A stretch of 37,485 nt of DNA from Solidesulfovibrio sp. (GTDB lineage: Bacteria; Desulfobacterota; Desulfovibrionia; Desulfovibrionales; Desulfovibrionaceae). Below the pieces are notes generated by a model. The model made no database searches, was not told where the DNA came from, and saw nothing but the letters and a program-made list of their open reading frames with translations. Positions within the stretch are counted from its first letter, which is position 1. Each line of letters opens with the position of its first letter. Where the stretch lies: positions 1-37,485 of the forward strand of contig NZ_JARKOZ010000180.1 of NCBI RefSeq assembly GCF_029978005.1. Reading direction: 5' to 3'. This document shows, in pieces, positions 21,486 to 30,250 of this stretch. The position numbers and the translations under genes are program-made.

Positions 21486-23219
21486 ATGGCCAGCCTCGCC
21501 AGCCACGAGTACTATCGCGACGACATGAGGAAGATGCCGCCGCTGCGCTCCATCGCCCAGACGCTCTGCCTGGACAGGCGGGTGCGCAAGGTCACGGCCG
21601 CCGAGGCTTACGCCCTGGCCAAAAGCCAGTACGACGTCATGGACACCGACCTGCCGATCTACCCGCCGGCGGCGGCCCGCCTGGGCCTGCCCGAGGGCGC
21701 GACGGTCATCAACAACTGCCACGGCCGCATCGTCGGCCGCACGGCCAAGGCCCGGCGCTTCTACAACCGCATGGAGGCCGTGGAGCGCCGCAAGGTCGAG
21801 TCCGACCTGCGCGAGGCCGTCTACGAGATGCAGCGCCACCCCCTGATCAAGGCCGAGGCGATCCTCGGACTCGACCCGGACCTCATGATCAAGGCGACCA
21901 TCGTGGCCACCGAGGACGACGCGGTCAACGTCTTCAACTGGCTGGCCAACTTCACGCCCTACGAGGAACTGGCCGCAGTCTACGCCAAGAGCCCCCGCCT
22001 GCCCATTCCCGACATCCTCGTCGTCGGCTTCAACCATTGGAAGACGACGGACCCCTACTACCACAACGAAGGCGGCTCCCAGCTGGCCCTGGTGGACGAG
22101 GAGGCCAACGTCATCTTCAACCTGGGCATGCGCTATTTCGGCGAACGCAAGAAGGGCACCCTCACCCTGGCCTGGACCTCGGGCATGCGCCTTGGCATGG
22201 CCGCCTGCCACGGCGGCATCAAGGAGATCGACTTCTCCGGCTGCCAGGACCCGTCCGCGCGCGAAAAGGGCAAGCGCTCCATCGCCTTTTTCGGCCTGTC
22301 CGGCACGGGCAAGTCGTCGCACACCAACTCCCACGACAACGGCGGCACCCTGCCGGCCGGCTTTTCCAAGGTGGTGCTCCACGACGACGCCTTCCAGATC
22401 GACTGCGAGGGCAAGGTCTGCCGGGTGTGGGAGCCAACGCTCTTCGACAAGACCGACTCCCGCCCCCTGGGACATCCGGACTGGCGCTACATGATTTCCA
22501 CCATGAACCTGGCCCTGACCGAGGACGGCGGCAAGGTGCTGCCGCTGGGGCAGGACGTGCGCAACCCCAACGGCCGGGCGCTCATCGACCGCGACCTGCT
22601 CGGGGCCTACGTCAACCGCTGCGCCTTCCCGGACATCATGGTCTGGCTCATGAAGGACACCTGCCTGCCGCCGGTGGTGCGCTTCGCGGACAAGGCCCTC
22701 GGCGTGGCCATGGGCGCGTCGCTCATGACCCGGCGCAACCTGGCCGAGAACGTGAGCGAGGAAGAGCTCAAAAAACTCGTGTTCGAACCCTTCGCCAACC
22801 CCTTCCGGGTCTACGAGCTGTGGAAGGACGTGGAGGCGTTTTTGCACGTGTTCAAGGCCGGCGCGGTGGGCTACGCCTTCAACTCCGTGGGCTTCTGGAA
22901 GAGTTCCGACCGCGACCTGCGCAAGATTCCCCTGGCCACTTCTCTCACCCTGCAAACGGCCCTGCTCCTGGACAAGCTCGAGTGGGAGGACTGGGACATG
23001 CTGCCCGGCGCGCAGCTGCCCAAGCGCGAGAGCGTGGACAGGCTCCTTCCCGGCTACACCGACGCCTACGGCCCGGCCAAGGTGGAAAACCCCGAGCGCT
23101 ACGCCGAGACCCTCAAGGACCGCTTCCACCAGCGCCGCGTGTACCTGCAGAATTCCGACCTGCACAACCGGCCGGAACTCCTCATGACCCTGGTCAACGC
23201 GCTCATGGCCAGAGCGTAG
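21486..23219 (+). CDS. PckA-type phosphoenolpyruvate carboxykinase (ATP), divergent
   Basis: 577 aa. The fold is that of ATP-dependent PEP carboxykinase (oxaloacetate + ATP to PEP + CO2 + ADP). The P-loop is GLSGTGKSS (270-278). The kinase-2 aspartates are D300/D301, in LHDDAF where IGDDEH is usual. The metal/substrate lysines are in GERKKG (K222, K223), the metal His is probably H242, and an N-terminal GRTAKARRF stands where GRSPKDKF is usual. The C-terminal half differs clearly from E. coli PckA: no SGFTAK or INTGW motif, instead YAFNSVGFWKSSDRDL. It is therefore a PckA-superfamily enzyme with conserved catalytic residues but an altered nucleotide or regulatory part. GGAGG is just before the ATG, 76 bp after the regulator gene. 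Confidence 0.75.
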   Translation: MASLASHEYYRDDMRKMPPLRSIAQTLCLDRRVRKVTAAEAYALAKSQYDVMDTDLPIYPPAAARLGLPEGATVINNCHGRIVGRTAKARRFYNRMEAVERRKVESDLREAVYEMQRHPLIKAEAILGLDPDLMIKATIVATEDDAVNVFNWLANFTPYEELAAVYAKSPRLPIPDILVVGFNHWKTTDPYYHNEGGSQLALVDEEANVIFNLGMRYFGERKKGTLTLAWTSGMRLGMAACHGGIKEIDFSGCQDPSAREKGKRSIAFFGLSGTGKSSHTNSHDNGGTLPAGFSKVVLHDDAFQIDCEGKVCRVWEPTLFDKTDSRPLGHPDWRYMISTMNLALTEDGGKVLPLGQDVRNPNGRALIDRDLLGAYVNRCAFPDIMVWLMKDTCLPPVVRFADKALGVAMGASLMTRRNLAENVSEEELKKLVFEPFANPFRVYELWKDVEAFLHVFKAGAVGYAFNSVGFWKSSDRDLRKIPLATSLTLQTALLLDKLEWEDWDMLPGAQLPKRESVDRLLPGYTDAYGPAKVENPERYAETLKDRFHQRRVYLQNSDLHNRPELLMTLVNALMARA

Positions 23220-23282
23220 GCAGCGCAAGGCAGGCGAAACGCCCATGACCCAGGCCGCCCCTTCACGCCCTTCCCGCCGTCG

Positions 23283-23306
23283 CCGGACGGGAAATCCCGC
23301 GTCCGG
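23283..23306 (+). other. Hairpin between the carboxykinase and channel-like genes
   Basis: CCGGACG (23283-23289) pairs with CGTCCGG (23300-23306), with extra G-C pairs inside. No T-run follows. It may mark the 3' end of the carboxykinase message or shape the leader of the next gene. Confidence 0.3.
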
Positions 23307-23339
23307 GGGCGGCCGCCAACGCGTCGGAGGCGGGCCGGC

Positions 23340-23822
23340 ATGAGCCTTCGCGCCATCCTGGGGGCCATCGGCCTGGCCGTGTCCCTGCCCTTCCTGATCT
23401 ATCTGGTCTACTTGAGCCAGGCCAAAACCACGAGCCCGGACCAGATCATCTTCCTGGCCTTCGCCTTCTCCATCACCTTTCCGACGCTGATCCTGCTGTC
23501 CCTGGTCCTTTTCCGAAGCCTGGTCATCCTGGCCGTTTCCTTGCCGGTCTACGCCGTATGCGTCATCGCCGGCTACGCCAGGACGTTCATGGCCTTCCAG
23601 ATCCTGTGCAATGGCAAACTAACGGAATCATTCAGGGATTGCCTGTACTTCAGCGTTTCGCTCTTCACCAACACGGGCTGCGCCGACTGCACGCCCACGC
23701 CGCAGCTGCGCCTGCTGGCCGCCTCGGAGGCCTTTTTCGGCTACCTGGCCCTGGGCGTGTTCTCGGCCTGCCTCATCGTCATCCTGGTGCGGCTGATCAC
23801 CACCAACAAACTGCGCCCCTGA
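23340..23822 (+). CDS. K+-channel-like membrane protein with an altered selectivity filter
   Basis: 160 aa, with four hydrophobic segments (about 5-25, 36-58, 60-80, 132-153). Residues 98-150 follow the two-helix ion-channel pore pattern: a pore helix DCLYFSVSLF, a filter region, a short turn with TPTP, then SEAFFGYLALGVFSACLIVI. The canonical filter TTVGYGD is TNTGCAD here (110-116), so Tyr is replaced by Cys and the second Gly by Ala; another Cys (C117) follows. Normal K+ selectivity is unlikely. It may conduct other ions, be redox-sensitive through C114/C117, or be non-conducting. No RCK or cyclic-nucleotide domain is attached. GGAGG lies 9 nt before the ATG. It ends 70 bp before the convergent osmC-like gene. 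Confidence 0.65.
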   Translation: MSLRAILGAIGLAVSLPFLIYLVYLSQAKTTSPDQIIFLAFAFSITFPTLILLSLVLFRSLVILAVSLPVYAVCVIAGYARTFMAFQILCNGKLTESFRDCLYFSVSLFTNTGCADCTPTPQLRLLAASEAFFGYLALGVFSACLIVILVRLITTNKLRP

Positions 23823-23891
23823 CCGACCCCAAGCCGCCCGGCACGCGCCCGGTCTGTCCGGGCTCGCCGATTTTCCCGCGACGACGGGCGG

Positions 23892-24281
23892 TCAGCTTTC
23901 CTCAATCTCCCGGAACACCAGTTTGCGCGAAAGCGTCCGGCGCACGTGGCAGGCCCTGGCGGCGCGCAGGAGCTTCCGGCGATGCTCGGACGTCAGATCT
24001 TCCCCGATGAAGGTCAGGGAACACACGAAAGCCGTCGTCTCGGGATCGCTCCTATCCAGGGAGACGGTCGCCACTACCTCCTCCAGGGGAATTTTGTGGT
24101 TGTCGGCGTACATGCGCACCATCATGGCCGTGCACGACCCGAGCGCCGCCTCCAGCAGCTCGTGGGGCCGAAACCCCAGCCCCGACCCGCCCTTGTCGCT
24201 CGTGGCGTCGCAGACGGCCTCGAACACCCCGTTGGAAAAGGACACCTGATACGGCGTATCCAGACTGCGACAATGCATCAT
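23892..24281 (-). CDS. OsmC family protein (thiol peroxidase-like)
   Basis: 129 aa OsmC/Ohr-fold protein, a family that reduces organic hydroperoxides or related oxidants with two cysteines. Both family cysteines are present: C50 in ALGSCTAMM and C111 in ARACHVRRTLS. The GLGFRPHELLEAALG segment before the first Cys is typical of the YhfA-like branch. The start is taken at 24281 with GGAG 9 nt upstream; an adjacent ATG at 24278 is equivalent, and a longer frame reaching 24431 would run into the upstream terminator. The gene is probably monocistronic. The reductant is unknown. Confidence 0.85.
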   Translation of the reverse strand: MMHCRSLDTPYQVSFSNGVFEAVCDATSDKGGSGLGFRPHELLEAALGSCTAMMVRMYADNHKIPLEEVVATVSLDRSDPETTAFVCSLTFIGEDLTSEHRRKLLRAARACHVRRTLSRKLVFREIEES

Positions 24282-24380
24282 TGGCACCGCTCCTTCCGCG
24301 CTGACATGCATGATGGGAGGCCGCCCACGATATTCCTCGATACGGATTCCCTCAAGCCCGGACGCCCCCAGGCGGACCGC

Positions 24381-24420
24381 AAAAGCGAAACGCCCCCGGC
24401 GGCAGGGCCGCGCGGGGGCG
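24381..24420 (-). terminator. Terminator of the M16 peptidase gene
   Basis: On the minus strand an 8-bp G+C stem (24413-24420 with 24391-24398, with further pairing inside) is followed by TTTCGCTTTTG. It starts about 25 bp past the peptidase stop. Confidence 0.6.
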
Positions 24421-24444
24421 TCGGATGGCATGGAGGTCGCCCGG

Positions 24445-27081
24445 TTACGGTTCGACCTTGAAGACGTAGGCCGCCTCGGGGCGCAGATATTTCTGGGCCA
24501 GGGCGCGCAGATTCTCGCTCGTAAGCCCCTGAGCCGCCTCGACCACTTGGCGTTCGTGCTCCAGCGGCAGCCCCAGGGACAGGGACTTGGCCGCCTCGCC
24601 TGAACGGGAGCCGAGGCTTTGGCGCTCGCGGTAGTAGTCGCCGGTCATGGCGTTTTTGGCCCGCAGCATGAGTTCGTCCGGCAGGGGCTTTTGCCCCAGC
24701 TCCCCGGCGATGCGCTTGAAGCCTTCCAGGGCGGCGGCGTCCTTGTCGGGCGAGGTGCCGATGTAGAAGGCGATGAATCCCGTGGTGTCGGCCTGCCACA
24801 GAAAGGAGGTCACGGAATAGCCCAGGCTCTCGCCGTCGCGCAGGCGGGTGAAGAGCAGGCCGCTCTGGCCGGCCAGGACCTCGTTGAGAAGCTCCAGGCC
24901 CGGGGATTCGGACGAGGCCAGCCCCGGCGCCGGGAAGACCATGAGCAGGTGGCTCTGGTTGCGCCCGGGCAGCTTCACCGAGGCCTCGCGCCCCTGCCCC
25001 CACTTGGGCGTGGGGAAGCTGAACGGCTTGGCCTGGCCGGCGGCCTTGGCCAGCTTTTCGGCCAGGGCTCGCACGGCTCCGGCGTCGAAATCGCCGCTGA
25101 CGGCCATGACGAAGGGCATGGCCCGCTGGGCGGCCCAGAAGGCGGCCACCTCCTTGGTCGTGAACGCCCGCACCGTGCCGGGTTCGCCCAGGCGCGTGTA
25201 GGCGTAGGCCGTGTCCGTGAAAAGGAACGGGAAGAGCTTGCGGAAGGCCAGGGCCATGGGCTGGTCTTCCTTGTCCTTGATGGACGCGAGCTGGTCGGCG
25301 ATCTCCCTGTCCACCTCGGTCTTGAGAAAGGCCGGGGAAAGCAGCACGTCGCCCATGAGGCCGTAGAGGTCCTTCTGGAAGCGGCTGGGGAACTTCGCGC
25401 CCACCGTGAAGGAATCCCGGCCCGAGGAGGCGGAAAGCGTGGCCGCCCGGTCGGAGAGATAATCCTCCAGGGCGTTGGCCGAGAGCTTGGCCGTGCCCGT
25501 GGTCAGGCTGTTGGCGGCCAGCTCGGCCAGGCCCTGTCTGTCCTTGGCCAGCAAGGCGTCACCGCCGTTGTAGACCAGGGACACGGACACGTAGGGCAAG
25601 GTGGCGTCGGGCAGGAGCACGAGGCGGTGGCCGCCGCCGAGATCGACCACCTCGGGCGAGGTCGGCTTCTCGGCCCCTTGTCCGGCGGCGACGGCGGCCG
25701 CCTTGGGCGCGGGCCAGGCCTTGGCCGCGATTTCGGTCAGTCCCTTGGCCGTGACGGCGTTCTCGGCGTCCTTGGGGGCCAGCACGGCGGTCAGCATGCG
25801 CTCGGGACGCAAATAGGCCTCGATGACCGCGGCAAGGGCCTTCTGGTCGACGAGGCGCACGGCCCGCAGGTAGTTGGCCTCGCCGTCGGGGTCGTAGCCG
25901 TGGAAGTGAAAGAAGCCTGCCTTCATGGCCAGCCCGGGCAGGGTCTCCTTGGCCTGGTAGAGGCCGTCCTCGATGTTGAGGCGCACGCGCTCGATCTCGC
26001 GGTCGGTGAAGGTCGTGCCCTTGAGCCGCGAAAGCTCGGCGAGAAGTCCCTGCCAGAAGGCGGCCACGTTGGCGGCGTCCAGGGTGGCGCTGACGAGGAA
26101 GAGCCCCGAGCGCTCCAGGGTCAGCGACGAACAGGACACGTCATCCACGAGCTTTTTTTCGTACTTGAAGGTGCGGTACAGCCGGCTGGTCTCGTCGCCG
26201 GCCAGCAGCTGGGCCAGGACCTCGAGCCCGGCCTCGTCCGCGGCCCGCAGCCCCGGCGTGGCGAAGGCGATCTGCAAACGAACCTTGTTCCAGGGGCCGT
26301 ACTCCACCTTGACCTGCGGCTCGACCACGCCCGGCAGCGGCAGGGCGTAGGGCGCAGGGGGCGACAGGGGCCGGTCGTTCACCATGGCCCCGAAAAGGGC
26401 CTTGGCCTCGGCCACCACGTCCTCGGCCCGCACCTTGCCCACGACCACGAGCATCATGGCCCGGGGCTGGTAGCGCTCGCGCACGTACTGGCGCAGGTCC
26501 TCGGCGGAAAAGCCGGACACGGTCTCGGGAAAGCCGATCACGGGCCAGCCGTAGGCCTGGCCGGGCCAGGCCATGGCCTGGGTCGTCTGGAAGAGGCGGT
26601 TGTCGGGGTTGTCCCTGCCCCGGGCCAGCTCGGAGAGCACCACCTGGCGCTCGCTGTCGAGCTCGGCCGGGTCGAACTTGGCCCCGAAGATCATGTCTTT
26701 CATGACGTCGAGGCCGAGCTTCCATCGGTCGGCGGGCAGGTCCACCCGGTAGACGGTGCTGTCGAAGCTGGTGGAGGCGTTGAGCTCGCCGCCGGCGCTT
26801 TCGACGTCGGACGCCACCTGGCCGGCCGCCCGCTTCTCGGTGGACTTGAACACCATGTGCTCGAGCAGGTGGCTCAGTCCCGCCTGCTTGGCCGTCTCGT
26901 ATCCGGAGCCGGCGTGCACGAAGAGCCGCTCGGAAACCAGGGGAAAGCGGTTGTCCTCGATGACCATGACGGTCATCCCGTTGGGAAGGCTCACGATCTT
27001 CGGGGGGTCGGCGGCAGAGGCCGAAACGCCGGACAGGGCGGCGACAAGGGCCGCCAGGGCGAAAACGAAACGCCAACGCAT
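24445..27081 (-). CDS. Exported M16 family zinc peptidase (pitrilysin/insulinase-like), two-domain
   Basis: 878 aa with a signal peptide (MRWRFVFALAALVAALSG, cleavage near ASAAD at 21-25). The N-terminal M16 domain has the inverted zinc motif HLLEH (71-75), and the third ligand E151 lies exactly 76 residues after H75 in SELARG, so it should be catalytic. A second M16 half (about 460-878) lacks HxxEH and carries the usual substrate-side motifs (SFTVGAKFPSRF near 565). It resembles periplasmic two-domain M16 peptidases that degrade peptides after export. A strong terminator follows. The upstream region (27082-27172) contains a GTTCCCGG/CCGGGAAC hairpin (27105-27132). Confidence 0.9.
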   Translation of the reverse strand: MRWRFVFALAALVAALSGVSASAADPPKIVSLPNGMTVMVIEDNRFPLVSERLFVHAGSGYETAKQAGLSHLLEHMVFKSTEKRAAGQVASDVESAGGELNASTSFDSTVYRVDLPADRWKLGLDVMKDMIFGAKFDPAELDSERQVVLSELARGRDNPDNRLFQTTQAMAWPGQAYGWPVIGFPETVSGFSAEDLRQYVRERYQPRAMMLVVVGKVRAEDVVAEAKALFGAMVNDRPLSPPAPYALPLPGVVEPQVKVEYGPWNKVRLQIAFATPGLRAADEAGLEVLAQLLAGDETSRLYRTFKYEKKLVDDVSCSSLTLERSGLFLVSATLDAANVAAFWQGLLAELSRLKGTTFTDREIERVRLNIEDGLYQAKETLPGLAMKAGFFHFHGYDPDGEANYLRAVRLVDQKALAAVIEAYLRPERMLTAVLAPKDAENAVTAKGLTEIAAKAWPAPKAAAVAAGQGAEKPTSPEVVDLGGGHRLVLLPDATLPYVSVSLVYNGGDALLAKDRQGLAELAANSLTTGTAKLSANALEDYLSDRAATLSASSGRDSFTVGAKFPSRFQKDLYGLMGDVLLSPAFLKTEVDREIADQLASIKDKEDQPMALAFRKLFPFLFTDTAYAYTRLGEPGTVRAFTTKEVAAFWAAQRAMPFVMAVSGDFDAGAVRALAEKLAKAAGQAKPFSFPTPKWGQGREASVKLPGRNQSHLLMVFPAPGLASSESPGLELLNEVLAGQSGLLFTRLRDGESLGYSVTSFLWQADTTGFIAFYIGTSPDKDAAALEGFKRIAGELGQKPLPDELMLRAKNAMTGDYYRERQSLGSRSGEAAKSLSLGLPLEHERQVVEAAQGLTSENLRALAQKYLRPEAAYVFKVEP

Positions 27082-27104
27082 GCATGCTCCTTTGGGTTTG
27101 GCGT

Positions 27105-27132
27105 GTTCCCGGGCGGCGGCCCGTCCGGGAAC
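27105..27132 (-). other. Hairpin between the radical SAM and M16 genes
   Basis: GTTCCCGG (27105-27112) and CCGGGAAC (27125-27132) form an 8-bp stem with a 12-nt loop just after the radical SAM stop. No T-run follows on the minus strand, so it is only a possible transcript end. Confidence 0.35.
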
Positions 27133-27172
27133 GAACTTGCAAGAGCTACGACCGAAAGGAAGGGATGGGTAC

Positions 27173-29734
27173 TTAATTTTGATTCATCGTCGCAGGAAAG
27201 ACCCGGCCGTCCTCGAAGGCCACGGCGGTCTTGGTCAGGCCGTAACGGCCGCGCACGAGCGCGGGACAGACCGTCTCGGCCAGGCGCAGGGGGCTCAAGT
27301 AGGTCTCGGCGAAGGTGCAGGTGAAGCGCACGACGGTCGGGGAAAGGACGGCCACGTCCGTGACAAGGACCTTGGCGTCCAGGGTGCGCGGCCCCTTTTT
27401 CGATTCCCAGGTCACGGGGAAGGAGGAAGCGGGGACGAAGGCGCGCCAGCCCTCCAGGCAGCGGGCGGCCAGGGCCTCGGGCAGGGACAGCTCGAAGGTC
27501 TCCAGGATGGGCTGGGCGACGCGTCGGCCCTCGGCCAGGGCGTCCACGCCGACCACGGCCATGCCCTCGGGCAGGTTGGGGTTGAGCCGCGCGGCGAAGT
27601 CCTCGGGCGAGACCGCCTCGCGCAAAAAGATCGCCGTCCACTCGGCCAGGCTCCCCACGCCCACGGGCAGGGCCCGGCCGAAGGAGATCTGGGGCAGCGG
27701 ATGGTAGCCGGCGGAAAAGCTGGGCTTGAGCCCCGCCCGGCGCAGGGCTCGCTCGAAAACCCGGGCCAGCTCGAGCTGGCTCAGGTACACGGCGCTGCCG
27801 GTCTTGGCGTACCACAGGCGCACATGGGCGGCCTTTCGCGTCAGGTCCTCGCGCGGCGGGGCCGGCGGCGCGACCACGGCGTCGTGCTCCCGGGCCTCCC
27901 GGTTGAGCCTCGGCCGGATGTCCCCGGTTCCGGCCTTGTCCAGGGCGGATTTGCGGCCTTCGTAGGAGCACACGCCGCAGCCCGAGCAGTCGCCGTAGCG
28001 GCAGTCGGCCGTGACGGCCCCGCGCAGGGCCTTGTCGCGCTCGCGGCGCAGATAGCCTGGGGTGACGCCGCAGGAGAGGTGGTCCCAGGGCAAGGGCGCA
28101 TCGACGTCGCGCCCGGCCAGCCATTTTTCGGGCTCCATACCCGCCTCGGCGAAGACGCGCAGCCACGGGGCCAGGTCGAAGCGGTCCACCCAGGAGCAGA
28201 AAAGCGCTCCCTCACGCCAGGCGGCCTCGACCACGGGCGCAAGCTCCCGGCCGGCCCGGGAGAACACGCCTTCGAGAAAACTCATCTCCGGTTCGTGCCA
28301 GCGCAGAGTCAGCCGCCGGTCCGAAGAGAAAAGGTCGCGCAGCCGCCCCACCCGCTCGCGGATGGCCTCGAGGCCGATCTGCGGCTCCCACTGGAAGGGG
28401 GTGTGGGGCTTGGGCACGAAGGGCGAGATGGCGGCCGTGACCTGCAGCCGCTTGGTTCCGGGCGGGGCCGCGGCCAGGACCTTTTTGGCCAGCTCGTAGA
28501 TGCCCTCCACGTCGGCCTCGGTCTCCGTGGGCAGGCCGATCATGAAGTAGAGCTTCACCTGCTGCCAGCCGTGGGCGAAGAGTCGCCGGGCGTGGTCGAG
28601 GATGTCCTCCTCGGTGATGCCCTTGTTGATGACGTCGCGCAGGCGCTGGGTGGCGGCCTCGGGGGCCATGGTCGCGCCGGTGCGGCGGATGCCGGCCATC
28701 ATGGACAGGATGGAGTCGGACAAGGTGCCGGCCCGAAGCGACGGCAGGGACACGGCCACCTGCTCCCGGCGGCAGCGGTCGATGCTGCGGGAAAAAAGGC
28801 TCTCCAGGGCCGAGAAGTCGCCCGTGGACAGGGACAGGAAGGACAGCTCCTCCCAGCCCGTGCGGGAGAGCCCCTCGGCCACCAGGACCTCCAGGCCGTC
28901 CAGGCCGCGCTCGCGCACGGGCCGGTAGATCATGCCGGCATGGCAGAAGCGGCAGCCGCGCGTGCAGCCCCGGGCGATCTCCACGGCCAGGCGATCGTGC
29001 ACGGACTGGGCGAAGGGAACGACCTGGCAGGTGGGAAAGGGCGCGGCGTCGAGGTCGGCGATGACGGCCTTCTCCACCCGCTCGTAGCCGGGCACGAAGG
29101 GGCGCGGCGCGCCGTCCGGGCCGGGCTCGAAAAATTCCGGCACGTAGACGCCCTGAATGGCGGTCAGCCGCAAAAGCAGGTCCCGACGGGAGAGGCCTTC
29201 CCCACGCGCCGCGTCCAGGGCCAGCAAGATAGCGGGCAGGGCTTCCTCGCCGTCGCCGATGACCATGACGTCGAAAAAGGGGGCCACGGGCTCGGCGTTG
29301 AAGGCGCAGCCGCCGCCGGCGATGACGAGCGGCCCCCCCTCCCCCCGGTCGGCGGCCCGGAAGGGGATGCCGGCCAGGTCGAGCATGTGCAGCACGTTGG
29401 TGTAGCAGAGCTCGTGGGTGAGGTGGAAGGCCACCACGTCGCAGGCGGCCAGCGGCGTGTCGGACTCCAGCGTGCAAAGGGACGCGCCCCGCTCGCGCAG
29501 CATGGCGGCCGCCTCGTCCGAAGGCGTGAACACCCGCTCGGCGGCGAGACCCGCCACACGATTGACGGCCTCGTAGAGGATGCGCCCGCCGACGTAGGAC
29601 ATGCCGACCTCGTACATGTCGGGAAAGGCCAGGGCGACCCGCACCCGGACATCGGCCGGGTCCTTGGCCGTGCGGCCCCATTCCGCGCCCAGGTACTGGG
29701 TGGGCTTTTGCAGGTCGGCGACGAATTCACGCAT
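27173..29734 (-). CDS. TIGR03960-type radical SAM protein fused to a DUF2344 domain
   Basis: 853 aa. Residues 1-240 are the family's N-terminal region with a B12-binding-like fold (FPDMYEVGMSYVGGRILYEA, IAGGGCAFNAEP, VIGDGEEALP). The radical SAM motif is C257-x3-C261-x2-C264 (ARGCTRGCRFC). A further cysteine cluster, ADCRYGDCSGCGVC, lies near residue 580. From about 636 a DUF2344 (TIGR03936) domain follows (LWYAKTGSAVYLSQLELARV, SAGYHPLPQISFGRALPVG). In many genomes these two parts are separate adjacent genes; here they are one frame. The substrate is not established; RNA or ribosome modification is often suggested. GGAGG lies 4 nt before the ATG. The upstream in-frame extension to 30118 overlaps another gene and is rejected. 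Confidence 0.9.
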   Translation of the reverse strand: MREFVADLQKPTQYLGAEWGRTAKDPADVRVRVALAFPDMYEVGMSYVGGRILYEAVNRVAGLAAERVFTPSDEAAAMLRERGASLCTLESDTPLAACDVVAFHLTHELCYTNVLHMLDLAGIPFRAADRGEGGPLVIAGGGCAFNAEPVAPFFDVMVIGDGEEALPAILLALDAARGEGLSRRDLLLRLTAIQGVYVPEFFEPGPDGAPRPFVPGYERVEKAVIADLDAAPFPTCQVVPFAQSVHDRLAVEIARGCTRGCRFCHAGMIYRPVRERGLDGLEVLVAEGLSRTGWEELSFLSLSTGDFSALESLFSRSIDRCRREQVAVSLPSLRAGTLSDSILSMMAGIRRTGATMAPEAATQRLRDVINKGITEEDILDHARRLFAHGWQQVKLYFMIGLPTETEADVEGIYELAKKVLAAAPPGTKRLQVTAAISPFVPKPHTPFQWEPQIGLEAIRERVGRLRDLFSSDRRLTLRWHEPEMSFLEGVFSRAGRELAPVVEAAWREGALFCSWVDRFDLAPWLRVFAEAGMEPEKWLAGRDVDAPLPWDHLSCGVTPGYLRRERDKALRGAVTADCRYGDCSGCGVCSYEGRKSALDKAGTGDIRPRLNREAREHDAVVAPPAPPREDLTRKAAHVRLWYAKTGSAVYLSQLELARVFERALRRAGLKPSFSAGYHPLPQISFGRALPVGVGSLAEWTAIFLREAVSPEDFAARLNPNLPEGMAVVGVDALAEGRRVAQPILETFELSLPEALAARCLEGWRAFVPASSFPVTWESKKGPRTLDAKVLVTDVAVLSPTVVRFTCTFAETYLSPLRLAETVCPALVRGRYGLTKTAVAFEDGRVFPATMNQN

Positions 29735-29789
29735 GAAGCCTCCAGCCGCCGGATGGGCCGGGGCGCGGGGTTGGACGGTAGCGACGGGT

Positions 29790-29819
29790 CCGCCTCCCCC
29801 GGGGATCCGGGGGAGGCGG
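29790..29819 (-). other. 13-bp GC stem-loop between two minus-strand genes
   Basis: A perfect 13-bp stem (29790-29802 / 29807-29819) with a GGAT loop, just after the stop of the 114-aa gene and before the radical SAM gene. No T-run follows. It probably marks an mRNA end or partial terminator. Confidence 0.4.
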
Positions 29820-29829
29820 CGACGAAAGA

Positions 29830-30174
29830 CTATTTCTTGAGCAGATTGGAGATGTTGCCCTTGCCGGCCAGATTGGACAGGGTCTTGAGGTCGCCGGAGG
29901 TGGAAAGGGTCAGGTTGCTCGTGGCTTCGAGGTAGCGGGTCTTGAGCTCCTCGGGAAACTTCTTGAACTGGTAGAGCACGTGGGAAAGGTCGATCTCGCC
30001 GCCCACTTCGGTCTCGAAGGGATACCCAAAGGGCAGAAGCAGCATCTGCACGCCCTGCTGGGAGGGGATGGTCTGGAGCAGGGCGACGTCGACGAGCTTG
30101 CCGGCGGCGTCGTCCCACTTTCCCAGCACGGTCTCGCCGTTTATCAGCTTCACGAGGCGGATGTCATAGGCCAT
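29830..30174 (-). CDS. Small conserved cytoplasmic protein, possible Sm-like fold
   Basis: 114 aa, not firmly recognised. The N-terminus (YDIRLVKLINGETVLGKWDD) resembles the first strands of LSm-type beta barrels, which begin with a similar ...L.NGE.V.GK... segment, and LLLPFGYPF would be a later strand. The C-terminal 40 residues are helical and Ser/Thr/Lys-rich, without a known motif. There is no signal peptide or Cys. AGGAG lies close upstream of the ATG. It lies 76 bp downstream of gmd, probably as the end of that transcript or alone. RNA binding would be an inference from the fold hint only. Confidence 0.55.
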   Translation of the reverse strand: MAYDIRLVKLINGETVLGKWDDAAGKLVDVALLQTIPSQQGVQMLLLPFGYPFETEVGGEIDLSHVLYQFKKFPEELKTRYLEATSNLTLSTSGDLKTLSNLAGKGNISNLLKK

Positions 30175-30250
30175 GAAGGATTCTCCTTGATGATTGCGTG
30201 GCGTTGGGCCGGCCTTGAGCTAGATACCGGCCAGGCCCTTGTCAAGGGCG

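Noticed and set aside
26756-29935. Very long plus-strand open frames at 24619-27324 and 26756-29935
   Set aside because: They lie opposite the M16 and radical SAM genes, have Gly/His/Gln-rich low-complexity products with no motif, and are explained by the codon pattern of G+C-rich genes on the other strand.
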